64,000 bases of DNA from Desulfosporosinus sp. FKB (GCF_002196705.1 NZ_NADJ01000040.1:558001-622000); one strand, 5' to 3'; counted from the first letter of the stretch, positions 34,598-44,435 are shown. Notes: generated from the sequence alone by a model not told the origin. Numbers and translations: made by a program.

Positions 34598-36757
34598 TTA
34601 CTCTCCGATTCCCGACAACTTAAAATTCGTTTCGAACTTACGAACGCGCTCGTCTAACACCTTTTTAAGGAAGAAGCCCAGCAGGAGGAATATAACCGCA
34701 ATGAGGATCAGCATGAAAAAATCCAAAGCAACACTGCTAATTAACGGGCCGGCCATGGCCTCCCGGAAAAGGGCAATAGCATAGGTAAAGGGAAATGTCG
34801 GCTGGAGTATTCTCAGGATTAAAGGGTCAACCTGGATAGGATACGTTCCCCCGCTTCCCGCTAATTGCACGATCATATAAATAATGGCTAAAGCTTTGCC
34901 AAGATTACCCAATAGAGAGACTAAAGTATAGGTGATAATGACAAAGGTTAATGATGATACTAGAGCAGCTACAATCATCAGAGGTGTACTGACCGAATAC
35001 ACGCCTAACAATAGCTTATCTCCCAGGGAAACAATGAGTCCCTGCACAAGGGCTAACGTTATAAAGGTTAACATTTTGCCAAAGTATTTCTCACGGATCG
35101 ACAAGGTCTCAATTCCTGCAAAATAGGCAGCTTCCGTCTTGAGCAAGGACGTTAAGATAAGTGTCCCCACCCAAAGGGCTAAAACCGTATAAACGGGAGC
35201 CATAGCAGAGCCATAGTTTGGCACTCCATATATAGACTCCTCCCGCAAATTAAAGGGTGAAGCAATGTAACTTCCCATTAATTCAGGATTACTCTGGAGT
35301 ATGGTTATAATTTGCGCTAAGTCATTATTGCTGACCATCTGAAGTTTATCGCTCAAAATGGCAATGATACCTTGATACTCTAATAACCTGCTTCTTAAAT
35401 CGCCGGATACTTTGGCGGCCAATTGACTGCCTTGAATTGCTGTTCCCATAAGATTATTGATTTGAGCTTGAAGTCCTTGAGCCGATGTTATGAGATTCGA
35501 AGCATCGTTGGCAGCATTGATCAGGTTATCCGCGATAGCGTTTAAATCCTTTCGGGCGCTGGCATTATAGGAATTTGCAGCCTTAATAATTTGTGAGTTA
35601 AGATTTGTTGTTGTATCGTTTAATTGCTGCCAGAGTGTTTGATTGATTGTATTGGCCTGATTGAATTGCTGCTGTAAAGAATTTAATTGATTGGTTTCGG
35701 CTGTCAATGAGTTTTTAATGCTTTGCAACGAAGCAATTAGATTAGCCAGGTTTGCACTGGGGCTAAAATCATTAAATTTCTGCAAGTAAGTAATAATAGT
35801 GCCTATTTGGCTATTAAGGGCCTCCAGCTCCAGGTTTATCTGCCCTATGGCGGAATTTATCTGAGATGTTGACGCATTGGCTGCTGAGGAATTCACGCTT
35901 TGCAGCAAATCATGGATTCTGTTCACTGAAGCTTGAGCATTATTCAAACCTGTGTCGATCGTATCAAAAGATTGGTTTAAAGTAAGCTGAGTCGTTTTAA
36001 GCATTGCCGAATTGTTGTCGTTAATTTGCGCAAGACCGCTTAATTGATTATCCACCCCCGGCATGGCAGCCTGGATTTCTGTCAACAATGAGCTTAAATT
36101 ACCTGACCGTCTGTTGATGTCCTGAAGCAGCGGTAAGATTACACCCATGTTCCGATTAACCTGGATTATTTCATCCTTCCATTGAATTATTTTGCTTTTA
36201 TTCGCTTCTGCATCTGCGCCTACTTTATTAAACAAGGTGAAAATACTGGCGTTTACGGTAGATATAAAGTTGGTTGAAATCTGATCCACCAGTGAACTTT
36301 TGGCTGCCTCCGTTATTTTGCCGGCAACGGGATTGGCCTTCGTATCCACCTTATAAATTATTTCTGGTTTCTTCGTAGTATCCGTTAGAAAACTAACAAA
36401 ACTGGCCGAAAAATTGCCGGGGATCTCGATAACTGCAAAATAGGTCCCGTCAACGACCCCCAAATTGGCTTCAGTGTCAGACACGAATTTCCAGCCCATC
36501 TGTTTGTTGGTCTTTAGTGTAGTTACAATGGTATTGCCTATATTAATCGCTTTTCCTTGATATGTAACACCTTGGTCCTGATTCACTACCGCCACCGGAA
36601 TTGTGCCGGTGTTTTCATAGGGATCCCAACAAGCCAGTATATTAACCCATGCATATAGGGAGGGTAAGATGCATAATCCAGCAATGATTATTAAGGCCAT
36701 GGGATTTGCTTTTATCCGTTTCAGGTCATTGCCATATAGTTTTAAGATATTCTTCAA
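34598..36757 (-). CDS. YhgE/Pip family ABC-2-like membrane protein, copy 2
   Basis: 719 residues, same architecture as its downstream neighbour: N-terminal helix and YAWVNILACWDPYENTGTIPVAVVNQDQG, an extended coiled-coil region (about 170-490), and a C-terminal multi-helix domain ending GGTYPIQVDPLILRILQPTFPFTYAIALFREAMAGP. The two share the termini clearly but the coiled-coil parts are diverged, so the duplication is old. Transcribed first of the pair. The gene starts at ATG 36757 with AAGGAG upstream. Confidence 0.93.
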   Translation of the reverse strand: MKNILKLYGNDLKRIKANPMALIIIAGLCILPSLYAWVNILACWDPYENTGTIPVAVVNQDQGVTYQGKAINIGNTIVTTLKTNKQMGWKFVSDTEANLGVVDGTYFAVIEIPGNFSASFVSFLTDTTKKPEIIYKVDTKANPVAGKITEAAKSSLVDQISTNFISTVNASIFTLFNKVGADAEANKSKIIQWKDEIIQVNRNMGVILPLLQDINRRSGNLSSLLTEIQAAMPGVDNQLSGLAQINDNNSAMLKTTQLTLNQSFDTIDTGLNNAQASVNRIHDLLQSVNSSAANASTSQINSAIGQINLELEALNSQIGTIITYLQKFNDFSPSANLANLIASLQSIKNSLTAETNQLNSLQQQFNQANTINQTLWQQLNDTTTNLNSQIIKAANSYNASARKDLNAIADNLINAANDASNLITSAQGLQAQINNLMGTAIQGSQLAAKVSGDLRSRLLEYQGIIAILSDKLQMVSNNDLAQIITILQSNPELMGSYIASPFNLREESIYGVPNYGSAMAPVYTVLALWVGTLILTSLLKTEAAYFAGIETLSIREKYFGKMLTFITLALVQGLIVSLGDKLLLGVYSVSTPLMIVAALVSSLTFVIITYTLVSLLGNLGKALAIIYMIVQLAGSGGTYPIQVDPLILRILQPTFPFTYAIALFREAMAGPLISSVALDFFMLILIAVIFLLLGFFLKKVLDERVRKFETNFKLSGIGE

Positions 36758-37236
36758 AGGATCGACTCTCCTTTTTAGAATTATTTGCTCTTGTGAACAG
36801 TATTTCCCTAACTAATATCGCTTATCAAAAAAACAGTCTGCATGTAAAATCAGCGAATATTTCCAAGTTTCTCCGTAATTATATCTTGAGATGAATAACT
36901 TTTCCAGATCAAGGAGCAACTTGGCCAGTTCTCAAAGGCACTGAACTTATTAACCTCTGCCGAAGGCGGAGGTTAACGGTGGTTATCGGAGATTTGCAAC
37001 ACTAATACTAGAGGAACGTACTTAACGCAAGTCGAACTCTTTGATAAGGGGCTTCTCGCCGCAAAAAAATAACAGCAAACCTTCCCATGATTTCCTAGAA
37101 AACCGAGAAGGTTTGCTGTAATAATAATTATCAGATATACAGTGAATAGTTTAGAATTAAGCTCTCGTAAAAAAAAGTGTATAGCCGTATGCGATTGATC
37201 ATTCTATCCGCCCATTACAATTGCTTGCTTTTCCAA
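36758..37236. other. Intergenic region with two hairpins, no gene seen
   Basis: Holds a palindrome at 36950-36976 (TTAACCTC..GCC-GAA-GGC..GAGGTTAA) and a hairpin at 37072-37119 (ACAGCAAACCTTC / GAAGGTTTGCTGT) followed on the minus strand by TTATTTTTTTG, a typical terminator. What it ends is unclear because the next minus-strand unit upstream is the tRNA group, which has its own terminator. Confidence 0.55.
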
Positions 37237-37266
37237 ACAATAAAAAAAGCCAAGAACAATTCTTGA
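37237..37266 (-). terminator. Terminator of the His-Arg-Pro tRNA group
   Basis: On the minus strand GTCAAGAA-TTG-TTCTTGGC is followed by TTTTTTTA, 18 bases after tRNA-His. Confidence 0.7.
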
Positions 37267-37283
37267 CTCAGATTTTCCTGATA

Positions 37284-37360
37284 TGGGGTGGGTGATGGGT
37301 TTCGAACCCACGAATGCCGGAGCCACAACCCGGTGCGTTAACCGCTTCGCCACACCCACC
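37284..37360 (-). tRNA. tRNA-His (anticodon GUG)
   Basis: Acceptor arms GTGGGTG/CACCCAC with the extra 5' G opposite a C discriminator typical for tRNA-His; anticodon loop TTGTGGC gives GUG; T-loop GGTTCGAAACC; CCA encoded at 37284-37286. Confidence 0.97.
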
Positions 37361-37379
37361 ATAGTGCAGTGAACTTAAT

Positions 37380-37456
37380 TGGTGCGCCTGGAGAGACTCG
37401 AACCCCCGACAACCTGCTTAGAAGGCAGATGCTCTATCCAACTGAGCTACAGGCGC
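37380..37456 (-). tRNA. tRNA-Arg (anticodon UCU)
   Basis: Acceptor arms GCGCCTG/CAGGCGC; anticodon loop CTTCTAA gives UCU; D-arm TAGCTCAGTTGGATAGAGCA; T-loop GGTTCGAGTCT; CCA encoded at 37380-37382. Confidence 0.97.
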
Positions 37457-37517
37457 AGTTTTAGAGATTACGATTGTCAACCCAGGTTACTCCTAAACCT
37501 AAACAAGTTGGGAATAA

Positions 37518-37595
37518 TGGTCGGGGCAGAGGGATTTGAACCCCCGGCCTCCTGCTCCCAAGGCAGGCGCGCTAGCCAAGCTGCGCTATGCCCCG
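37518..37595 (-). tRNA. tRNA-Pro (anticodon UGG)
   Basis: Acceptor arms CGGGGCA/TGCCCCG; anticodon loop CTTGGGA gives UGG; T-loop GGTTCAAATCC; CCA encoded at 37518-37520. First gene of the three-tRNA group on the minus strand. Confidence 0.97.
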
Positions 37596-37714
37596 ATTGG
37601 TGACTTGATTAGTATAGCTCATCTCCAAGTATTCGTCAAGAATTTATGCTCAATATTTTAAAGTTTTTCACCGATTTTTCAATGACTCGAATTTTGCTGG
37701 TTCATAATGGGGAG

Positions 37715-38308
37715 CTAGCCTTTGAGGGCCTGCAAGATGGGAATCGCTTTACGGAAGGCCCTCGCTCTGTGACTCAAATCATTCTTCTCAGCCAAGGTTA
37801 ATTCTGCTAGCGTTCTTCCCAATTCCGGAACCAAAAACAACGGGTCATAACCGAAACCATCCGTCCCCCGCCGCTGCCTGAGGATTTTCCCTTCAACGGT
37901 TCCCTCCGTAAGATATTCTTTCCCCTTGGGAGCCGCAATAACCAGGGCACAGCGAAAACGGGCCGTTCTCTTATCATCAGGGATCCTTGCCAAAAGGTCC
38001 AAGAGCTTGTCATTGTTGCGTTCATCGTCTTTAGGCTCTCCGGCAAAGCGGGCAGAAAAGACTCCGGGAGCACCGTTGAGAGCGTCTACCTCTAAGCCCG
38101 AATCATCGGCCAAAGCAATGAGGCCAGTTCTTTGAACGGCTGCTCTTGCTTTTAGGGCCGCGTTCTCAGCAAAGGTTTCTCCGTTTTCTTCAACCTCTTC
38201 CCAATCCGGAAGATCCCGTAAGGAAACTACTTCAATCTCTTCATCAGCAAGCAAATCCTGCAGTTCTCTTACTTTACCTTGATTTTGGGTAGCTAATAGT
38301 ATCTTCAT
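37715..38308 (-). CDS. rdgB: XTP/dITP diphosphatase (RdgB/HAM1 family)
   Basis: 197 residues, normal length. N-terminal [18 protein letters not shown] holds the nucleotide-binding TxNxxKxxE pattern, then [27 protein letters not shown] and the C-terminal [15 protein letters not shown] and [11 protein letters not shown]. It hydrolyses non-canonical purine nucleoside triphosphates (ITP, XTP) to keep them out of nucleic acids. It overlaps the end of rph by the four bases ATGA, so translation is probably coupled. The rph-rdgB pair is common in Firmicutes. Confidence 0.97.
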   Translation of the reverse strand: MKILLATQNQGKVRELQDLLADEEIEVVSLRDLPDWEEVEENGETFAENAALKARAAVQRTGLIALADDSGLEVDALNGAPGVFSARFAGEPKDDERNNDKLLDLLARIPDDKRTARFRCALVIAAPKGKEYLTEGTVEGKILRQRRGTDGFGYDPLFLVPELGRTLAELTLAEKNDLSHRARAFRKAIPILQALKG

Positions 38309-39030
38309 GAATTCGTCTCTATTGCTGTCTTCTGGACTTCCATGAGGGAGCGAATCCCTTTTTCCGCTAATTGCAGAAATACATCCAAATCCGTACGATC
38401 AAAGGGAACTTCTTCTGCAGTTCCTTGAATTTCTACGAATTTCCCTGCTCCTGTCATAACCACATTCATATCTACTTCTGCTTTTGAATCTTCCTCATAG
38501 TCTAAATCCAGGACTTGAACTCCCAGAACCTTGCCGACGGAAACTGCCGCCAAGGTATCCATAATAGGATTTGTTTTGATAAGTTTCTTGTCAAGCAAAT
38601 ACTGTATGGCATCCAACAAGGCTACATAAGCTCCAGTGATGGACGCTGTCCTTGTACCGCCGTCAGCTTGCAGAACGTCACAATCCAGCCATATCGTCCG
38701 TTCACCTAATTTTTTTAAGTCAACAACGGATCGCAAAGCACGGCCGATTAAACGCTGGATTTCCATAGTGCGGCCTGTGAGCTTTCCTTTAGTCGCCTCG
38801 CGCTGAGTTCGAGTTTGGGTGGCCCTGGGAATCATGGCATATTCGGCAGTTACCCAGCCTTTTCCCGACCCTTTTTGGAAGGGAGGAACCTTTTCTTCTA
38901 CACTCGCCGTACATAAAACCCGTGTCCCGCCAACTTCGATAAGGACCGACCCTTCCGGCGCTTTTGTAAATTGTCTTGTAATTTTAACAGGGCGCAGCCC
39001 ATCTGCGGCCCGACCATATGAACGCTGCAT
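38305..39030 (-). CDS. rph: Ribonuclease PH
   Basis: 241 residues. The RNase PH fold shows [84 protein letters not shown] and the C-terminal [13 protein letters not shown]. It is a phosphate-dependent exonuclease that trims the 3' ends of tRNA precursors. Its position directly upstream of rdgB is the usual one, and the tRNA group lies just beyond rdgB. Confidence 0.98.
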   Translation of the reverse strand: MQRSYGRAADGLRPVKITRQFTKAPEGSVLIEVGGTRVLCTASVEEKVPPFQKGSGKGWVTAEYAMIPRATQTRTQREATKGKLTGRTMEIQRLIGRALRSVVDLKKLGERTIWLDCDVLQADGGTRTASITGAYVALLDAIQYLLDKKLIKTNPIMDTLAAVSVGKVLGVQVLDLDYEEDSKAEVDMNVVMTGAGKFVEIQGTAEEVPFDRTDLDVFLQLAEKGIRSLMEVQKTAIETNS

Positions 39031-39117
39031 TATTAACCTAACCTTTCTTAACCTATAACTTGTTAGTTTAGTTTACCAGATCACTTCAATAAATGCCAAT
39101 AATACACAAATAATTTG

Positions 39118-40053
39118 TTACTTGCCGTCTGGATTTTGATTTCTGCCGGCAAACAAATCAATCGAACGAGTAATCATCGCCGCTTCGCCAACAATCCCCG
39201 CAATGGTATAAAGCCGGGCAATAGGATCAAAGCGGAATTCTTTAAGGAGGTGAAAGCCTTTAATGTCACTGGTCCTGCGAATGTGGATGCGCGGACCGGT
39301 ACAGGGATACTTCATTTCGCCCACTCGGATGTGCTCATCATCGGCAAAACAAATCGCCAGATCTGCTTTGATCAAATCCAAGACACGCTCTTCCACTAAG
39401 TCTAAATCAATGTCAGGTTTCTCCGGAAGTTCCAAAACAAAGCCATGCTTAATATCACTATGCACTTCGGGCCTTTCCAAGCCCATTTCTTCTAAAATCA
39501 TGGATGTCAGATCTTCGGCACTATGAGCCATGCGCCGAAATTTGATAGACTCAAAAACAATATCTGCAATACTTTGCGGCTCAGGTCCAAATACCGTCGG
39601 ACGTGTCACTATGACTTCTTCTCCGACACCGATTAAAACTTCGGCATTTGCTCCCAAGTGGGGATACACAAGATCAAAATGCTCAACAACAACTCTATGC
39701 CCTTTAGAAATGGCTTTCTGAATTGCCTCTGCAATTTGCCAGGGCTGGGTGAAGGCTGACTCAAACCGGACATCCAAATGGTAGGTATGACATCGAAAAT
39801 GGTTACGCTCCGCATCTTCCATTAAGGGCAGCGGCCGGATATTAATACCGTCATCATCATTGGTCAATTCCAGACCGGGAAACATTCCCCGAATGAGCAG
39901 CGACTTACCGGCACCCGCATCTCCAACAAAGCCAATTAACTTATCTTCTGGGCTTAAATAACGCTGCTGTATATTTGTTCCCAAAAACAACAACCGCTTT
40001 CTCCCTCGCGGGGCAAAATATACGGCTTGCATCAAATGTTCATGGACAAACAT
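39118..40053 (-). CDS. P-loop protein with alanyl-tRNA synthetase 'second additional domain' features
   Basis: 311 residues. A P-loop GFVGDAGAGKSLLIRGMF lies at about 39-56, later comes HRVVVEHFDLVYPHLG, and the C-terminal half carries SDIKHGFVLELPEKPDIDLDLVEERVLDLI and RIHIRRTSDIKGFHLLKEFRFDPIARLYTIAGIVGEAAMITR. I recognise this as the clostridial protein family annotated as alanine-tRNA synthetase second additional domain-containing; the biochemical role is unknown. It is a stand-alone protein, not fused to AlaRS. The start at ATG 40053 follows a moderate purine-rich stretch. Lies between rph and a membrane acyltransferase-like gene on the same strand. Confidence 0.72.
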   Translation of the reverse strand: MFVHEHLMQAVYFAPRGRKRLLFLGTNIQQRYLSPEDKLIGFVGDAGAGKSLLIRGMFPGLELTNDDDGINIRPLPLMEDAERNHFRCHTYHLDVRFESAFTQPWQIAEAIQKAISKGHRVVVEHFDLVYPHLGANAEVLIGVGEEVIVTRPTVFGPEPQSIADIVFESIKFRRMAHSAEDLTSMILEEMGLERPEVHSDIKHGFVLELPEKPDIDLDLVEERVLDLIKADLAICFADDEHIRVGEMKYPCTGPRIHIRRTSDIKGFHLLKEFRFDPIARLYTIAGIVGEAAMITRSIDLFAGRNQNPDGK

Positions 40054-40117
40054 CGTTTCAATACCTACTCCCTTCTATGATCAGGTTTAAACCAAACTCC
40101 GGTACTTCATCATTATC

Positions 40118-40861
40118 TTATAAATGGTTGCTTATGTATAGGAGCAGCAAAAGAATCGGTTGATGAATTAAATAGATCCCTAAGGAATTCCGACTTAACC
40201 ATTGTATCCATCCCGGAAGACGCCAATTAATTCTCGGCCAGCTCCAGACAAGAACGTTTTGCGAAGATCTGCCGCTTCCGGCTCCTTCGGAATAAAAATG
40301 CCGGTAAATAAGTATGCCGATGATAGTTACCGCTAAATTAGGGAACAGCGGGTAATAGTCAATGGTGCTGAATCCCCAGTACATCAGACCCAAAGGGAGG
40401 AAGAAACTTGTTTGGACCACCAGTGTATTGAACCAAAACCCTAAGCAAGCAATCAAAGCGGCTATGACCCAAAGGAGACGCGAGGACAATCTCCTGAAGA
40501 GAGGAGACAAAATCATGGCTGTCCCTAGAAAATGTAAAATTCCGAAGCGGACATACTCCTCTTTCATAACCAGATACGTCACTAACGTAACAACCATTCC
40601 GTAAAACAGAACATTTAACCCCCGGCGAACCGGGGAACTACTTAAACCGCTGGACAACCCGGATAAGAGAATAAAGAGCAGCGCCGACGTCTTCCCGAGG
40701 ATAAACCAGAAAGGCGCTTGATAATCGACAGCCGCTCCGGCAAACTCATGCAGGTCATAAACCGTGTGAAAAATCACCATAAATACGATAGCGACAGCTC
40801 TTAAAAAATCGATTTCCTGAAATCGCTGGGATGACCTCCGGAGGGGCTTCCTTTCTCCCAT
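40118..40861 (-). CDS. Heparan-alpha-glucosaminide N-acetyltransferase-like (DUF1624) membrane protein
   Basis: 247 residues with about seven membrane segments. It begins RFQEIDFLRAVAIVFMVIFHTVYDLHEF, the conserved opening of this acyltransferase group with the membrane-embedded His, followed by LLFILLSGLSSGLS and GILHFLGTAMILSPLF. Family members move acyl groups across or at the membrane; the acceptor here is unknown. It starts 2 bases after the stop of the O-methyltransferase gene, so the two are cotranscribed. Confidence 0.85.
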   Translation of the reverse strand: MGERKPLRRSSQRFQEIDFLRAVAIVFMVIFHTVYDLHEFAGAAVDYQAPFWFILGKTSALLFILLSGLSSGLSSSPVRRGLNVLFYGMVVTLVTYLVMKEEYVRFGILHFLGTAMILSPLFRRLSSRLLWVIAALIACLGFWFNTLVVQTSFFLPLGLMYWGFSTIDYYPLFPNLAVTIIGILIYRHFYSEGAGSGRSSQNVLVWSWPRINWRLPGWIQWLSRNSLGIYLIHQPILLLLLYISNHL

Positions 40862-40863
40862 AA

Positions 40864-41517
40864 TTATCTCCCTTTTTCAGCTTTCCTGCTGACAGATACG
40901 CCGTCCCCAAAAGGCAGAACCGTAGTCACATAGTCAGGATTAGCGCAAAGTTCCCGCAGAAATTTCCTCAATCCCCCGACCATGCGCTCATATTTCGGTG
41001 CAAAATTACTTTCCGGTACTACCCAGCCCCGAAAAAGAACATTGTCAACAACCAGGATTCCGCCTGGGATGATTAAATCATCGATCAGCTTTAAGTAATC
41101 CAAATATTCTCCCTTAGCCGCATCAATAAAAACAAAGTCATACCCTGAAGTCAAGCCGGGCAGAATCTTACGGGCATCGCCTTCCAGAGCTGTGATAGTT
41201 TCCAGAAGCCCCGCACGCTGAAAATAGCCTTTAGCTCTTGACAAGCGGTCCTTATTCATGTCGATGGTCGTAACATGACCTCCGCTCTTCTCCACCCCGC
41301 GGGCCAGCCAGATCGTGGAATAACCAATGGCAGTGCCAATTTCCAAAACTGACTGGGCCTTATTCATGGCGGCCAACAAACTGAGAAAATTCCCCACTGT
41401 CGGTGTCACCACAGGTATAGTTTCCTGGAGAGCTTGTTCTTCCATCTCCCGCAGCAAAGGGTCCCTTTCACCCAACAAAGTTTCAAGGTAACGTTCCATT
41501 TCAAAAGGGTAAAACAC
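40864..41517 (-). CDS. SAM-dependent O-methyltransferase (TrmR/COG4122 family)
   Basis: 217 residues. Motif I VLEIGTAIGYSTIWLARGVEKSGG, acidic loop TTIDMNKDRLSRAKGYFQRAG, motif DFVFIDAAKGEYLDYLKLIDDLIIPGGILVVDNVLFRGWV (metal-binding DAAK and DN). The family includes caffeoyl-CoA-type methyltransferases and the Bacillus tRNA 5-hydroxyuridine methyltransferase TrmR, and a tRNA role is a reasonable guess given the Firmicute context (inference). The longest frame starts at GTG 41517 with AAAGGCG upstream; ATG 41499 is an alternative. Confidence 0.88.
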   Translation of the reverse strand: MFYPFEMERYLETLLGERDPLLREMEEQALQETIPVVTPTVGNFLSLLAAMNKAQSVLEIGTAIGYSTIWLARGVEKSGGHVTTIDMNKDRLSRAKGYFQRAGLLETITALEGDARKILPGLTSGYDFVFIDAAKGEYLDYLKLIDDLIIPGGILVVDNVLFRGWVVPESNFAPKYERMVGGLRKFLRELCANPDYVTTVLPFGDGVSVSRKAEKGR

Positions 41518-41721
41518 GGTGATCGCGCCTTTCTCTATTCAATAGTTCCACTTTACCACAAATCCGACCTGAAATAAAAAATAAGTATGTGCTTTCTATA
41601 AATTGTTTGATCACCGAACAAACAGCTACAGCAAGACACATACTATCAATATATAGTCATCATGAAGACAAGCAATTTGAGCAATCAAAATGCTTTGTCT
41701 TAACGACAGAAGAGCTGACTC

Positions 41722-43002
41722 CTAAGTGATTGTCCGCTGCTGATCAGGCCGAGTACCGTTCGGGGCAAATCCCTGCAGCACTCTTTTGGCTAAAACAATC
41801 AATTCCCCATCAACACTAGTGCCTGCACCTCGCTGAATAATATCGAGGGCTTCAGTTGTTGACATGGCAGGCCGATAGGGACGATCCTCAGTCAAAGCAG
41901 CAAACATATCTGCAATCGTCATAAGACGGGAGCCAACATCAATTTCTTTGTCCTTAAGTGCAAAGGGATAACCTTTGCCGTCAAGACGTTCGTGGTGATG
42001 AGCAGCCCATTCGACCATCCTCGTCGGGAAACCGGCCTCAGTCAACAAACGATGGGTATAATAAGTGTGAGTTCGGATGACGTCTACTTCCGAGGCATCC
42101 AAGGGTCCTTGCTTGTCTAAGATCTTTTTGGGAATTGAGAGCTTGCCCAAATCGTGCAGCAAACCAGCTACATAGATTTCGTGACGTTGTTGTTCACTCC
42201 AACCCAGGCCTTCAGCTAAACGTTCCACAACCTCTGCAACTGATCGTGAGTGGCGAGCTGTAAAACTGCTTTTTTGGTCGATGAGATCTGCAAACGTCGC
42301 TGCCAGCTCGTCAGTGAATCCCGTAGTTTCTAATTCTCTAGTCAAGGGAACATGCCAATTCCCAAACAAGAGTCCTAAAACAATTTGCAGCAAATCCGGC
42401 TGCTCGATATCCAGCCAAAAGGCTTCTTTGACGGCTAATTGTTCAAAGGCTGCCGCCGGTTCAGAGAAAAACAAAACTTCCTTTTCCCTGGAAATCCAGT
42501 TTAATAGTTCATCCCGTTCTTTACGAGTATGCTGACGGCGAGACAGACGCAAATCCACCTGATCCGCTAAGGATAAAATCCTGGCCATCAGCGGGACTTC
42601 AGCAGCAGGAACACCTAAGGCGCTCCGGGCTGAACGCGGCGTTTCATGGTGATACTTTATCGCAGGGGCCAGAATTGCTCCCGAAGGAAACCGCTCGACG
42701 ATCGCTGAACCGACCAGACAGTGTTTACTAAGAAGCTTTGGGTTGCCATAGTGGGTCCTAAAGGAACCCATGGCCCCAATATCATGGAGCAGCCCGGCTA
42801 CCGTTAAATGCACTAATTCCTTTTTATGAAGTCCCAAACTGCGCCCCAGACGCATGGCAATATAAGCTACCCGTTCGCCGTGCTGCTGCCCGACTGCGAA
42901 CTTAAATCCTCGTTCAACCTCTTCATCAACTAACCCGAGGTCAAGAGCTCGAGAAAAACTCCACATTCTCCGAATGTAAAAAGCATCCTCAGGCAAAGTC
43001 AT
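41722..43002 (-). CDS. Tandem HD / HD-GYP phosphohydrolase
   Basis: About 426 residues from ATG 43002 (GGTGGAG just upstream). The N-terminal HD domain has HGERVAYIAMRLG, LLHDIGAMG and KYHHETPRS; the C-terminal HD-GYP domain has HSRSVAEVVERLA, AGLLHDLGKLSIP, the hallmark HHERLDGKGYP, and ADMFAALTEDRPYR. HD-GYP enzymes degrade cyclic di-GMP or related nucleotides. No sensor domain is present, so input may come from a partner; the next upstream gene on the strand is a globin-coupled chemoreceptor. An IS-like fragment lies between the two. Confidence 0.93.
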   Translation of the reverse strand: MTLPEDAFYIRRMWSFSRALDLGLVDEEVERGFKFAVGQQHGERVAYIAMRLGRSLGLHKKELVHLTVAGLLHDIGAMGSFRTHYGNPKLLSKHCLVGSAIVERFPSGAILAPAIKYHHETPRSARSALGVPAAEVPLMARILSLADQVDLRLSRRQHTRKERDELLNWISREKEVLFFSEPAAAFEQLAVKEAFWLDIEQPDLLQIVLGLLFGNWHVPLTRELETTGFTDELAATFADLIDQKSSFTARHSRSVAEVVERLAEGLGWSEQQRHEIYVAGLLHDLGKLSIPKKILDKQGPLDASEVDVIRTHTYYTHRLLTEAGFPTRMVEWAAHHHERLDGKGYPFALKDKEIDVGSRLMTIADMFAALTEDRPYRPAMSTTEALDIIQRGAGTSVDGELIVLAKRVLQGFAPNGTRPDQQRTIT

Positions 43003-43020
43003 TATCTCCACCAACTTTAT

Positions 43021-43088
43021 CCAATCATAAGGCTTTCACTTCTCTAAGTGAGAAGCCCCGATGTTCAGCTTTAGCTGAACGAGTTCAC
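43021..43088 (-). repeat. IS200/IS605-like small element overlapping receptor stop codon
   Basis: On the minus strand: GTGAACTCGTTCAGCTAAAGC, hairpin GTTCAGC-TAAA-GCTGAAC, ATCGGGGCTTCTCAC, then GAAGTGAAAGCCTTATGATTGG. Both parts match other fragments in the window (44436-44465 and 3741-3785), making this the most complete short version, about 68 bp. Its first four bases supply the stop codon of the chemoreceptor gene. Confidence 0.6.
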
Positions 43089-44338
43089 TCCCTCATGCCC
43101 ATTTGCGCCAGCGACGTGGCCGAATTAGCGACATCTTCTGAGGCTGCTCCAATTTGCCCTGCCGTCGTGGCTAAGGCATCAATCTGCTGGGCAATTCCCT
43201 GAACTTGTTGAATACTGGAATTGATTGCTGACATAATATCACCGAAGCGATTGACGACTTCTCCTGCCTCTACTGCTGCGTTTTTCATAGCATCTGTCGT
43301 TTCCTCAATGGACTGGTTAACGGCTATGGTATTTTCTTTGCTCTGGGTGATAAGGGCACTAATTTCCCGAACCGATTGTTCTGAATTTGTGGCCAGTTTC
43401 TTAACCTCTTCAGCAACAACACCGAAGCCCCGGCCGCTGTCCCCAGCCCTTGCCGCTTCAATAGCCGCGTTTAAGGCTAAAAGGTTAGTTTGCGAAGCAA
43501 TTTCCCGAATGACATCGGTAACCGAAGCAATGCGGGCTGAACTTTGATCCAACTGGTTCATTTTTTCCTGCATATCAGAAGCCATATCTGCCAAACGCAA
43601 AATGGTTTCGGAAATCATTTGAATTTTACTCGCACCTTCTTGAGCTAAAGCATCGACTTTCCTCGAAAATTCCGCCGCTTCTGAAGCATTATTAGAAATA
43701 CGCGCCGTCGCTTCGTTCATTTCAGCCGCAGATGCAGCCGTTTCCTCCGAAGTTGCCGCTAAAGCCTGACTCGCTTCATTGACTCTTCGCTGCAAACTGT
43801 CAATCTCAAAGAGCGCTTTTTCCAATTCAGCCTTCTTATCAATTTCAGTCATATAGGATTGAATATAACTTGCCATAACAACCTGCTGGTCAAAACTCAA
43901 AATTCGTTGAAAAGCTAAAGCTGAGCGTAACGCCACATCGGTTTTTTTCTTAAAATGCTTATAGATCAAGGGAATAATTTCATCACATAAGATCTGATTG
44001 GCGCTTAGATAATAAAAAGGCGGTAAATTGATGCGATTATGTACTTCTCCGATCGTCACGCGCCACTGCATAAATTGTTCATTAATCGTCTCCGGGCAAA
44101 TTGAGAGCAAATATTTCTTCATGGTAATTTTAAGCTTATCTACCGATGAAAATTGATCAATAATTGCTTTTAAACCCGGAATCGTCGTAACATGGGCATA
44201 AAAGTTGGTCACGATTTGATCGGCATTCTTCTCGATAATCGCCCGTACCTCTTTAAGAAGGCTTAACTGCTCGGAATCGATCTTCAACAGCTGAGTAGAT
44301 TCTGTCAGCTCAAATTGATGTAATTGTATCAATGTCAT
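43085..44338 (-). CDS. Globin-coupled (HemAT-like) methyl-accepting chemotaxis protein
   Basis: 417 residues, no membrane segment. Residues about 10-170 form a protoglobin/globin-sensor domain with the proximal histidine candidate in [17 protein letters not shown] (His about 100). Residues about 190-415 are the signalling domain with the hairpin tip [39 protein letters not shown]. HemAT-type proteins sense oxygen or other gases through haem and signal to CheA in the cytoplasm. The C-terminus stops abruptly after SLAQMGMRE where homologues normally continue to a final helix ending in a Phe/Lys-rich segment; the stop is provided by the inserted repeat element. Probably still functional. Confidence 0.93.
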   Translation of the reverse strand: MTLIQLHQFELTESTQLLKIDSEQLSLLKEVRAIIEKNADQIVTNFYAHVTTIPGLKAIIDQFSSVDKLKITMKKYLLSICPETINEQFMQWRVTIGEVHNRINLPPFYYLSANQILCDEIIPLIYKHFKKKTDVALRSALAFQRILSFDQQVVMASYIQSYMTEIDKKAELEKALFEIDSLQRRVNEASQALAATSEETAASAAEMNEATARISNNASEAAEFSRKVDALAQEGASKIQMISETILRLADMASDMQEKMNQLDQSSARIASVTDVIREIASQTNLLALNAAIEAARAGDSGRGFGVVAEEVKKLATNSEQSVREISALITQSKENTIAVNQSIEETTDAMKNAAVEAGEVVNRFGDIMSAINSSIQQVQGIAQQIDALATTAGQIGAASEDVANSATSLAQMGMRE

Positions 44339-44435
44339 GCACCCTTTCTTAAGTTAATTACCCTTTTCCTTACTAAGTCTTAATGAACTATCTGATTGAA
44401 TAATTTCTTTGGTAATCATTTAAAGCCATGAGCAA

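Noticed and set aside
37379-37603. 74-codon frame on the plus strand
   Set aside because: It lies over tRNA-Arg and tRNA-Pro on the opposite strand; the typical 'LERLEPPTTCLEGRCSIQLSYR' translation is a known tRNA artefact.
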